Below, piece by piece: positions 10,978-21,800 of a stretch of 64,000 bases of DNA (its first letter is position 1; every line of letters begins with the position of its first letter). Location: the NCBI GenBank assembly GCA_009767595.1, contig VSDK01012949.1:71039-135038 (forward strand), given 5' to 3'. The DNA comes from Symbiodinium kawagutii. Lineage: Eukaryota > Sar > Dinophyceae > Suessiales > Symbiodiniaceae. The notes beneath the pieces were generated by a model, which saw only the letters and a program-made list of their open reading frames with translations, ran no database searches and was not told the origin of the DNA. The translations under genes were made by a program, and so were the position numbers.

Positions 10978-12931
10978 AGCATCATCATCAGCATCAGAAG
11001 TTTGTTCGAAAACTCACCGTTTTGGAATCTATACCGTGGAATTGAACGGGAACATTTTGTGCAAGCGTGTCTCCTTTTTTGTGCGACAGCCACTCTGAAC
11101 TGCATCAGTTTGTTGTGACTCTGGTAACAGCTGGGGGTCCTGACTTTTTGTTCGGGGATATTTGTATTGGCGGACCCCAGGGTTTTGGACATGGAATCAT
11201 TTATCACGTTATCACCTAATTTGTTTTTATGAGCATTTTCACTCGGATACACAACCATACATAAACTTAATGTATGATTATGGTTGCGTGATTGACTGAG
11301 TGGCTATCCCCTGCCAAACAAAACTATGGTTGATTGATGTTATTTCCTTCACAGGCTGGTTAAAGCCAATATCATACTGCAAGTGGCGACAGGAGCTGGA
11401 ACGCTTGCAAGAGGAATTGAGCCGAGAAAGAGAGTTGCATCAGGAGGCCCGAATTTCGCTGGTTTTGAGGGGATCAGTGGTGGTTTGTCAAAATGGGGGA
11501 CCTCAAAAATGGTGGTTTATTACTATATAAATGGTTGACATTGGATTTTTGTGGGTACCCTCTTTTGAGAAACATCAGGACTTGTATGGGGTATGCATGG
11601 AATATACCAACCATATCTAAGCTGTCTCCCACACTCTTTCCTTCCATCCAGACTCTCGTCTCCCAGCTTGCGGGTGTTTTGAAACATCCAATCCGGGGTC
11701 TATGCCGATCTAAGTTCGCTGTTTCTGGGTGCCTGCAGTTTGTCGATAGAAGGAGGATATGGACCTTCTTGGTCTACAATTGGAGTGAATTTGACAGGTG
11801 ACACGGGAATGCAAGTATTGACCAAGTAGTCATTGTCCTTGCATGTATGGCCATCATTGTCGGGTATGGTCGATATATTATATTATACGAATCTTCATGA
11901 AACCGAGCAGACTGACCAACTTGAGAACTAAGCGAAAGTTCCCCTGCAGGCTTCTCGTTTGCTCCACAATTTGCAAGCCCAGAGAGATGAGAAGGCGCGA
12001 TCGAAGCGTGGGAGCTGCCAAATAAAGTTACGACTTGCAGATTCGGGGACGGTTTCTTGGTACCAAGGTACGAGACCTTCAAGAAGAGATGCGAAATCTC
12101 AGTGATGGCTTGGCTCAGAAGGCGCGGCCGCTGACGTTTGTGGAGAGTATGTTGCGGTCTTTTTTCAGATCAGGTGGGTTGGTGATGCCCTAATAGGCGC
12201 TAGTATTCAGAGATTGTGCTTGGATGTCAAAGACTTGCAGTTCTTGCACATGAGGACTATGGCAACATGCCACTTTGTATCTTTGGTGTGTTTGGGCAGG
12301 AGGAGGAAATGTTGAACTTTCAGTTCAGCATGGTGGACTTGCAGAATCGTTTGATAGACCAGGGTGTGAGGGCCTCGAGGGATGGGCGAGTCGGCTCAAT
12401 GTCACAGGCTTTCCTGCCTTTTGCACGGATTTTTCATTGAATGTATTTGCGCAGTTAGGAGGCTTGGTGCAAGCAGGTCTCCGAGTCCATGATGGGAATG
12501 TTCGAATGTTCGAACGGATATTTGGGCTCACCAAATAGCAAGGTCTTTGGCAAGCTCACCTTGACCAAACCAGCCTTGGAAGGCTACCAAAACTGAGGAA
12601 GCAGGACATGACAGCACCATTCGATACAGCACAAGGCTGCAGGAATACATCAAAACCAAGCGCCCGTTTGGACCAACCGATTCGGCCACTATTTCAATTC
12701 CTGCAGACGCTCTGCAATGGAACAGTTTACAGCAAGTCTTTGGTGAATGTTACTGAGACCTTCAAAAGGTAACTGACCATGTCTAGCACTAGAAAATGAT
12801 CCACAAATGGTGGCAACTAATCAATTGATCAATTCATTTTTGGGAATATCTGCGGTATCTTCAAAGCATCGCTGGTAAAAGAACTGCAGTCATTGGGAGA
12901 GTCAGCGGTTGAAACTCAGCGGTCACAATGA
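8076..12931 (+). CDS. Coiled-coil protein gene A, 3' portion, multi-exon
   Basis: Nine short open segments join in phase to a continuous heptad-rich protein. Exons: 8076-8153, 8975-9043 (or ending 9010), 10725-10778, 11393-11446, 11950-11994, 12068-12121, 12300-12363, 12707-12742 and 12867-12931 with stop TGA. Motifs in order: LTELQDLQRQLEQKARETE, ENSDLQRQMEEQQ, ELERLQEELSRERELHQE, LLHNLQAQRDEK, VRDLQEEMRNLSDG, EEEMLNFQFSMVDLQNRL, LVKELQSLGESAVETQRSQ. Each acceptor is AG, usually followed by G. Donors are GT or GC (AAG|GCGCG is used twice). Three exons are exactly 54 nt. No enzymatic domain is visible, so a structural or tethering role is inferred. The 5' end is not resolved; a possible upstream exon near 7694 reads DRLGELEH. 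The ankyrin gene starts 12 nt after the stop. Confidence 0.7.
9044..10518. other. Long intron or unassigned interval of gene A
   Basis: This is probably intronic. It contains CATA/GTAC-type microsatellites (9740-9900) and ATA-rich repeats (10280-10350). A minus frame at 9138-9716 (192 codons) is open but has no recognisable motif or splice context. Confidence 0.4.
10519..10593. repeat. 13-bp tandem repeat CCATGGTGACTAG
   Basis: About five consecutive copies of CCATGGTGACTAG, each containing the palindrome CCATGG. Diverged half units (CCATGGTGACTC) continue to about 10650. It lies in an intron of gene A. Confidence 0.9.
10934..10996. repeat. CAT/CAG triplet microsatellite
   Basis: A run of CAT, then CAG, then CAT triplets. 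It lies in an intron of gene A. His/Gln/Ser-rich open frames here are artefacts of it. Confidence 0.9.
11484..11573 (-). mobile_element. F1 inverted-repeat element (about 90 bp)
   Basis: The left end reads GTTTGTCAAAATGGGGGACC. The right end (GGGTACCCTCTTTTGAGAAAC) is its near reverse complement. It matches the other F1 copies at 48590, 48695, 56218, 60430 and 63579 in ends, length and internal TGGTTTATTAC/GGTTGA words. Non-autonomous MITE-like character is inferred from the short length, terminal inverted repeats and lack of coding capacity. Confidence 0.6.
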
Positions 12932-12943
12932 TTGGATCCAGCC

Positions 12944-15512
12944 ATGGTGACTATCAACAGCCTGAGTGGCAGCACGCTGACGCTGTCGAGGGCGGACCTG
13001 GAAGATGGCAGGCCACTACACAGAGCTGTGGCCCAAGCCTTGCATCTTCCCAGCGCCAGAACAAGGTGCGCGGATGATGTCATGAGCGGTGGCTCAAAAG
13101 TGACACAGTGACCACGGTGACATTTCATCTTTGAGGCTTTTTGGATGCGGAGTTTTGGATGGGTTGGGATTCCAAACTTTGGACATGGGACAGCTGATGG
13201 AACTGAGATGCCTAGAACCAGAACAATGACGCCCATATTCAACATTATTCAGTTTTCCATAACCATCACATTCCCCTTTGGTGCTAGATAATAAAGTAAT
13301 CTTCTACAACTGACATCAACCAACCAGCTTGTGAACAACCAGCCACATCAGCAACCAGTATTAATCCTGATCAATCGACTATCATGGACCAATCGTCCAT
13401 GCCACCTGTGAGGCTGGTCTGCGCTGGCTCACTGCTTTCATATGATGCGACATGGGAGGAGTGGAGATGCGGAGCTTTTTGCTTCTTTGGCGGTTGGTGA
13501 AATGGCTGGTGGTTCTTGTGATCCCTCATGGCTTTACCTTATGACCTATGGCCATCCATGGCATCCCATGGCCATCTATGCCCGTTCCGGCAAGTTTCAA
13601 AGCTGCACACGATGCAGGACTTGGGTCGACCAGCAGAAGTGGAGGTAGTGAACCTTCCAGCCGTGATGGATTTTGCCTCCGATCTACTTCAGGCTGTGCA
13701 GAAGGGAGATGTCACTTGGGCCTACTCTGCTGTTGCCTTTATCCTTAGAGATTTGTATCTCCCATTCTTGGGATTGTAATGGGGTGGGACACCAACAGCA
13801 GGATTCGGCTGTTCACATCTTTCACTACCAACAGAGATGCGACCGGCCTGTAATCGAGAATTTCTGCACTGAGGTTCGAGGGGTTGAAACCATTCTGTTC
13901 AAGTGCCAGGACCGGGGGCGGATGCCAAATGGCTTGCATCAAACAAGGTTTATCAGAAGCTTTTGATTTATCATAAGGTTATACAATCCCTGTGTTCAGT
14001 GAACATCTTCATGCCAAGACTCACCCTGCACAGCTTCCATCAACTTCCATTACATGCTGGGCATGCTCTTGTTTGTGTACATATTTGCAGGATCCGAATT
14101 GTCAAGATGCCAGAGGAAACTGGGCCTTCCTAAAGGCAAGCTCTACTCACTGCAAAAGCGACATCTTGCACTTACTGTACGAAGCTGCTGCTGACGTTCG
14201 CGTTGCTGATCGTTCTGGACGTACAGCCCTCCATGCAGCTGCCGGTTGCGATGAAAGTCAAGTTGTGAGTTTCCTGCTGGACTGTCGTGCAGAGTTAGAA
14301 GCTCTGGATACTTTTGGAAGGACTGCTTTGCACCTGGCAGCACTTAGGGATTGTGGCCTGGCTGCTGAAGTTTTGCTGGAGAAGGGTGCACAGATGGACA
14401 TAGTGGATGGCAATGGCACTACCGCTGTCCACACCGCAGCAGAGAAGGGGAACCATGGGGTTTTGTGTGTGCTGCTGGAAGCACGTGCAGACACCGAAAG
14501 AGCTGATTCCAATGGTCTGACTCCTTTGAATGCAGCTGCAGCCGGTGGTCGCTTGAAAGTGGTGAAGGATCTTTTGTCTCATTCAGCGCAGATGAACACG
14601 CCTTGTCTCAACGGCATTACCCCACTACACTCCGTTTGTGACCGAGGACATACTCAGATCGCGGATGTCTTGATTCGAAACGGTGCAGATGTCGACAAAG
14701 GAGATCTTTTTGAAAGTAGCCCCTTACATGCAGCAGCTGCAGCTGGTCACTTTGAAGTGGTGCGATTGCTGGTGGAAGGAGATGCAAATCTTCAGGCAGA
14801 AAATGTCAACGGTGTTAGTCCTTTGCATGTTGCAGCAGCCCAGGGTCAGATGGAGATTGTTCAACTCCTGGTTGATTCCGGTGCGAATAAAGATAAAGCA
14901 AACTGCTTTGGGGCAACCCCGTTGTGCGGTGCGGCGGAACAGGGACATCTGTCAGTTGTGAGGTTTTTGCTACAGATCCGAGCTGATGCTGCGCCGAGCG
15001 GCACCAACACTACGGCTGCACTACACGCAGCAGCTGCGCAGGGCCACACCGAAATTGCACTGCTGTTGGTGCAGTTCAAATCTGATGTCAATGGGACCAG
15101 TCGTGATGGAATGACCCCTTTGCATGCAGCGGTCATGCGAGGAGATGCAGATTTGGTCCAGTTTCTGCTTGATTGTCGTGCGGATCCCAATCGACGAAAC
15201 ATCAAAGGTGACACCCCATTGCATGTGGCAGCAGCTCAAGCTGCACGGCCAATGGTTGAGTGTTTGTTGCTGGCCGGTGCAGAGGTCAACCGCGTGAACC
15301 GCACGGGCTTCTCTGCCCTGCACGTGGCGGCCAGTCTTGGACGTGTGGAGGCAGCGCGTGCTCTGGTTGAGGCGGGTGCTGAGAAGGAGTTACTCGACAA
15401 CCTTGGAGTTACTGCCTTGCGGGCTGCCGCACGGCAGGGCAGCATGGAGATGATCTGCTTGCTCGTGGAAGCGGGGGCACAGGAAACGTTGGACCCTGGA
15501 CTTGGCTGTTGA
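12944..15512 (+). CDS. Ankyrin-repeat protein gene B, apparently complete
   Basis: Five exons join in phase: 12944-13065 (ATG), 13413-13458, 13618-13710, 13874-13909 and 14091-15512 (stop TGA). The first three exons give about 86 residues resembling a ubiquitin-like N-terminal module (LSGSTLTLSRADLEDG, LHRAVAQALHLP, LVCAGSLLSYDATWE, RPAEVEVVNLP). An ankyrin solenoid follows. The short exon 13874-13909 supplies VRGVETILFKCQ, leading straight into DPNCQDARGN. After one degenerate repeat there are 13 full 33-residue repeats with the pattern xGxTPLHxAAxxGHxxVVxxLLxxGA; examples are DSNGLTPLNAAAAGG and NVNGVSPLHVAAAQGQ. Introns 1 and 3 have GT donors; introns 2 and 4 appear to use GA (GGGAG|GAGTGG and TGCCAG|GACCGG). 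The role is presumably protein binding; the partner is unknown. The C-terminus after the last repeat is very short and may reflect a frame change (see findings). Confidence 0.85.
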
Positions 15513-15800
15513 GTTGGCGACAGATGATTGCGTTGAACCTGGTAACAACTGCAAGGCTTGTGGAGGGATTGTCATCCTGATTAGCTGCTTCACCTTGGAT
15601 GTTGAATGATAGAAGGATGTACCGTCGTGATGAGTGAGAGCAGCTGACAAATCAAAAGAGCCTGTGTGGCACAGAAATACTCCAACAGCCTTTTCCGCTA
15701 CCCAACAAGCTTCTTGCTTGGCGCGGTAGAATGTTGGATTTTGTCAAAAAATGCGCCCATGTCATGCAGCAGATGCGCTGTTGAAACTATATTTCTCTAG
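15513..15800. other. Interval between ankyrin gene B and coiled-coil gene C
   Basis: The interval of about 290 bp holds the 3' flank of gene B and possibly the undetected start of gene C. An ATG at 15751 opens MRPCHAADALLK, but its link to the next exon is not established. Confidence 0.35.
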
Positions 15801-18800
15801 CTCTCCAAAGTTGATGACAACCATGCAGCAGGCCATGATTGTAGAAACCGAGCCATCACAAGAGAGTCGAGAGCTTCATTGCTTGCCATCAACGCCGAGG
15901 TTCTGGTTGAAGAGAATGCAGATGCCTTCCAGAAAGCTGCAGAAGAGCTTGCTGACAAGGAGGAGGCCTGTACGGGGTTGCGGATGAACCTGTATGAATT
16001 TCTGCAAACATGTGGAGTTGGAACAGTTTGAATGTGGCTGTCTATGGAGGATCGCTGCAAACGCCCAAAATGCACCGCCGACCCATTGTTTATTGACTTG
16101 CGAACAGACTCTGAAGCTGTTAATTTCTGGGAGGCCTTGGAAAATGCCATTCAGAAGCAGCAAAGCCTCATTGCGGAAATGAACACGCGATCAGGGGAGC
16201 TCCAGGAACAGGCAAGGCGCAGCAGTTGCATGCTTGTGCCAATCTGGGTATGTGCCAAAATAGGGCAATCTCTCTTAGAGAGTTTTTTCTTGACTGAGCG
16301 GCTGGGGGCCCCTTTGCTTTCTTCGAAGTCCATAGTTCTTGAGCTCCATACCCCACCAACCAATGATCATTTTTTTAGGAAACCATTGGTTTTGGGGGTA
16401 CCACTATTTTGGCACATACCCATCTCTAAATCGGAAATTGCAGTGGTGTCATGATGCATATGGCATTTTCGGCATATCTTTAGGACAAAAATCACATTTC
16501 CAACGACCTAGCACTTTGGGTGCTCGAAATCCACTGATTGTCAGCAGGCAATGCGCGTGCCAGGTCACACAGCTCACCAAAGAATTGGAGCTGAGCAAGG
16601 CAACTTGGGCGATGTCAGCTTTGGAAAGTTTCCCTTAGCATCTCTTCGCCATTTTTCTTCATTTTTTTCCCACCCTTTCTGACTTTTGGCTTGATCGTAT
16701 ACGATTTTGACCTTTGGGTGTGACCGTATCCGATTTTGGAACACCCTTGCAGTGAAAGATGTGAGCGCCTGGCAATGTCTAAAGCACCCACGAGAAGAAG
16801 CAAATCGCCAGGCATCCAAGAAGCAGGTTCAAGCTGCCGTGGTGCGGCCAGGGGCTGAGCTGTGGCAGCAATGGTTCATGACATGAATGATATGCGAATG
16901 TGTGAGATCCAGGGAGCATATCTAAGCAATGGTTCCACAAGGAAGTAATGGTTATCTGTTTGGCATCTTCAACTAGACTTTTGCTGAAGTCGTATCCACC
17001 CCATAGGTGATGCCAAGGACATTGCTGAGCTCACGCTGCAACCCAGCCCGAGGTCAATGCAGTAGCCAGTGAATCGTGATCCGCCAGTAAATGCATTGAG
17101 GAATGTTGGGCGAATGGTCTCCTTCTCCAATCGATGCAGATCCTGGTAAGCAAATGGTAGATCCATATTAATAACTTCTTAATAACCCCTTTTAGCAGTT
17201 TCATGGGATCACCAGCTAGCAGGTTTACCCTGGGGGTGGTTGGAATCTAGCAGCAGCTGGATCAAGTTGGCTGAGCCTCGAGGTTGGAAGCGGAGAAGGC
17301 TGTGTTGGTGGCAGAAGTCCAAGAGGTTCGTGCCAAGGCCTAGACAGGACTCCTGGACCCAGCAAGCGCACATGGGAAAGCCAAGGGGCTGGAAATGAGG
17401 GGAGTACGGCTAGGGGTCAATATTCCCCAACCAATTTCATTGGGGATAAGTTCACCAACAATTTCCCTAGGGAAAAGAATGGTTAATGATAGGGGAACGA
17501 GGGGTGCAGGTTTTTGACCCACTGCCGTATGACTAAGTATGGCCAATGCCATCAACCAGCATGACAGCTACCATTCAGCACTCGTTGATTCTTGACGAGC
17601 AAATCGCCATCCTATCACCAACCGGGAACAGATCCCGGTGGCTCTGCCAGGCTGCAGTGGATCAAGAGGCGTTGACCGAGAAGATGCGGCAGCAGGTGAC
17701 GGCAATGGATCGGCTGCGGAAACTGGGGATGGACCTGATACGTCTACTGGCTAGTGGTTTCAATCATATTTTGCGCCAGTATTCAACAATGATTAGTTGG
17801 TTGGTTGACAAATTTGTTTCAAAGGGGTTACAACCACCAACCAGTAGATAACGGATAATAGTGGCACATGATGATTTGTAGTGGTTCGCACTAATTCGGG
17901 CTAAGACTGGTTGAAAAAGACTACTGTAATTAGAGTTAATAGCGCTTCATGATAATGCAGAGTAGATTACAATGGTCCTGGCCAAGAATCAACCAAAATG
18001 ATGGTTACTGAGGGATAATGATGGTGAATGACCAACCATGATTATGATTTAACAAGCCATAAGGAGGATTAATGATGATTGATCATGGTAGATTAACGTG
18101 GCGATAAACACTGCTAGCGAAAGTTGATATCGCTTCAGCAACCATTGGCAGGGACAGGACTCAGGTTTGAGAATTTGCGTGACTCATCGGAAAAACATCT
18201 AATTGAATCTTTGCTAAGAAATTATGCGATCATCAACTATTCTGGAAATGTGACCCAAGGGGTTCTTCTTGGCAGCGTTTGATACTTAATGACCAAAGTT
18301 GACACCTTTGTTCAACACCTCCCCAGCCAGAAAGGGAACTATGAACAAACGGCCCATGAGAATCGTTAGTATCGGTCAAGACTGAGCTCTCTATCATGGT
18401 TGATAGTGGTCGATCATGATCAATCATGTTTACTAATACTTCTCAGGGCATAGGGTTTTGGCTCGTAGAAATGGATCACTCGAACATCAATCCTCTTGAC
18501 TGACGTTGCTACTTGTTCATGCTGAGGAGGTGGAAGCTGTGGAAGCTGGGAAAAAGTTCAAACAGGACATGTGGGAAGACGGTGTTGCGTTGGACTCTGG
18601 GACTTCTGGAAACCTAAACATTAACACTTCGTAGACCTTAGGAAGATTCAAGTTGGTTCCTGAATCAGCTAAAGGAGGGACTCCACTTGATGAGACTGAT
18701 GTAACAATTTCGGACCTGACCAGGGCCAGCTTTTCTAATTGGTTGCGGTCAGTTTGTATCGGATTCGTGTTACATGGTCGTTGGGAAAACATCATACCGA

Positions 18801-21800
18801 TGAATCCCCCGCCCTTAGTAGTCAACACCTCTGAGAAAGCCAACTTTGATGTGGAACCTACAGATTCATGGGTGCCCTGCTTGCAAGGGGATTCACGCAA
18901 AGATGAATAGTACTTGCTGCCCAACAGTTGATCCTAAGGTCGGCGAACACAATAGCCAACTCAAAACCACGAAACAATGGCTCGACAAATCTATGATTCA
19001 AAAGTCTGTGCTCCTGCCAAACATTCCCCCAAAAGAACAGGCCAACAATTCCTTGCAGTACATGGCCAGAAAAGCATCCGTTTTACTTGGCCCCAACATT
19101 TGTTGCAGGCAGGGCATACGCATTATCCAAGGAGTTACAGTTGTATATGAACGTAGTTAATCCTGAAACAGTTTTCCTAATAAGTCGCCACCAACTTTTT
19201 TCTAGTGAATGACTTGCGAAACCTGTGTCCTTCAAGTTAGATTCCAATGTTTCTCGTAGGACTCGTAGGAAGGAATCTGAAGGCGTCAAAACTGCATCCC
19301 TCATTGGCCAAAGAGTTTCGGTCAGTTGGTTGTCAAAATTGAATCAAACATTGTGACTCTTGTGTTTAGCTCCCTCGGTTTAGGTAACCGTCGAAATCGC
19401 ATCCTAAACAACTCAGATCCCAAGTCCTGTTTAGCACAGATGCACCTTTTTCAGCATGGGCATTTTTGAGTCACCTGCTCAGAGCCTGTCTCAAACCTGC
19501 TCCGGGCCAAACACTCGTCCCTGGAACGAGATTACGTCCTTCTGTTTTTGGACCAATTTCTGTTCGAATGCTTTGAAGATCTTTGAAGTCTCCTTGAATA
19601 AAACGTCGGAACTAATAGCCATGGCAATTTCACCCCATCTGGGACGTGCATCTTTTCGCTCTAATGTCCTTGCTGCCTCTTATTTTTTCCCACTTGTTTT
19701 GCTCACTCCAACAACCACCTGGCCGAGGACCTGATAGAACTGAGCAGCTACAAGGAGCGGATCACGGTGGATGTTCTCCCATGTTCAGCATGTCCAGCGA
19801 GCCTCAAGGTTTCGTGGTTTCTCAATGACTAAATCATTGGATGGCTGAGGGGTTACCCCCAATGGTGGTTGGATATAGGCGGAAATTGCGAGGCTGTAAC
19901 GCACCTGGGAGCGGGGGGCCTTCCTCAGAAAGCGACAGCCAGGAGCCGTTCAAGTGCCGTCGCTCGAATGAAATGGCAGCGGAGATTCATGTTGTGTCAT
20001 TTTGTGCCTCGTGCATTACAACCAATCCATTCATTCACATCTTTTGCTCGAAGATGTGATGGGCCGGTTTTGCAATCGTCTTTTGTTTCAAGTAGAAATG
20101 TTTTCGCATTGCTGAGGACACAGGTTTCTTATGGTTTCTTTGTGTATTTACGGTATCTGATGTGATTTATTGTTTTAGCATTCTTTCAGGGCTGTCAGGA
20201 ACTCGCATCTTTGCAATCTGAGGTCAGCCATCAGAAACTGAGTCGCAAGGCAGGATGCTGTGATACTGCCGGCCATTTTGATGAGCACTTGTTATGTTCA
20301 CGTGAGCCTCGCCGATGGTGGTTGGCTGGAAAGACCAAACATGTCTGTCGGTCTGTCGGCTTGCATGTCAACTGCAAGCAACACTACTCTTACTGTTGAT
20401 TCTGCTAGTTTTAGAACAATTTATCCTTCTTCTTTCTGTGTTGGTTGTCGCTTTCAAAACATATTAGCCGTGCTCCCGTTGAGTCGCCAGCATTCAGTCT
20501 GAGGTTCGCAGTTTCCTGCACCGGGCGAGACGGAGAATGAGTTAGCCTCTGGAACGGTGCCGACGGTGCTCATTTCGGTGGAAGTTGATCTTGCAGGTTG
20601 GTGTGGGATTGGGCGGCCATTCGGTCATTCATCGGGTCCTAACCTGAGCAAAACCCTGAGCTTGGGGTGTGCTGAGATTGAAGCAGATGCGTTGTGGGTA
20701 TGGGGATTGTTTGGTATTTTCTTGTGTTTTGAGGCCGCAATGATATCTTCAATCGACCTTTCTGGTGTTTCAGTGGACATGTGCGGTGGTTTTCTCCAAC
20801 GCTAGCGGCAATGCAGGCAGCGGATACGACAAACATGGTGCAGGTGTGGCCGACTGATAGGGGAGGCTACCACAGCGACCGAGTTTCTTGGGCGACCAAT
20901 GAGCTGTGATATTTACGAGCTGTGATATGCTGTGATCTAAATGGCTGGCTGTGATAGACCAGCTGTGATATGCTGATAGGCCATTTAGGAGCTGTGATAT
21001 GCTGTGATCTAAATGGCTGGCTTTGCATGATGGATCTGGCGTCAGGTCCAGCCAGACTGACCATTGCACCCTGGCAGACCAGTTCGGATTACAAATTGGC
21101 CCACGCCTCAGCAGACTGCCGCGATGTAGGGAGAAGCGTGGTGGATCTTGCTTCATGCTTGGGCGTGTTCTTCTTGAGGATACATACGCTGCTTTCAAAG
21201 TACAGCTTACAGTACATCCTACACTTTCAAAGTTTGGGCAGTCTTTATCTTCAGTTTACACTCATTTATTGTATACAGTCCGCTCTTGTTTGTTGCTCTA
21301 ATCCCTGGTGAGAATCCTATGAATCAACTGGTCCCACATAGGTGGCTTTGCAGCCCGCTCTGTCGAGTGGTTTTCGTTGGGCCAGGTGGTGAGGGACTTT
21401 CTCCAACACTACCATTTGAGGCCTACATACGAAAAAGCAGTTGCTTGGCAACAGGTTAGCCGATGGCAGGGATGATCCTGAGCTGGCATGTCTTCAGAAA
21501 TATCGGCCCACTAGAATCGATTTGTCTTTCTCCGGGTACGGGACTGTCCATATATTAGAAATGATGATTGCTGAATCATCCCGGAAATGATCGTTTTTCA
21601 ATGGGCATCCGCACATGTTTGACTTCATGGATGCTCTTCGTGTGATCTTGTGGACTTTGCCAAGACCACATACTGAGTCACGATAATTTTGGTGATACCT
21701 TTCTTTTCACTCATCGTTGATTTGCTGATGCCAAGGGTAGAATACCAACTTTACAACAAACAAGGAAGACCACGTCAACAAAGATGAGTCAATAGCCATC

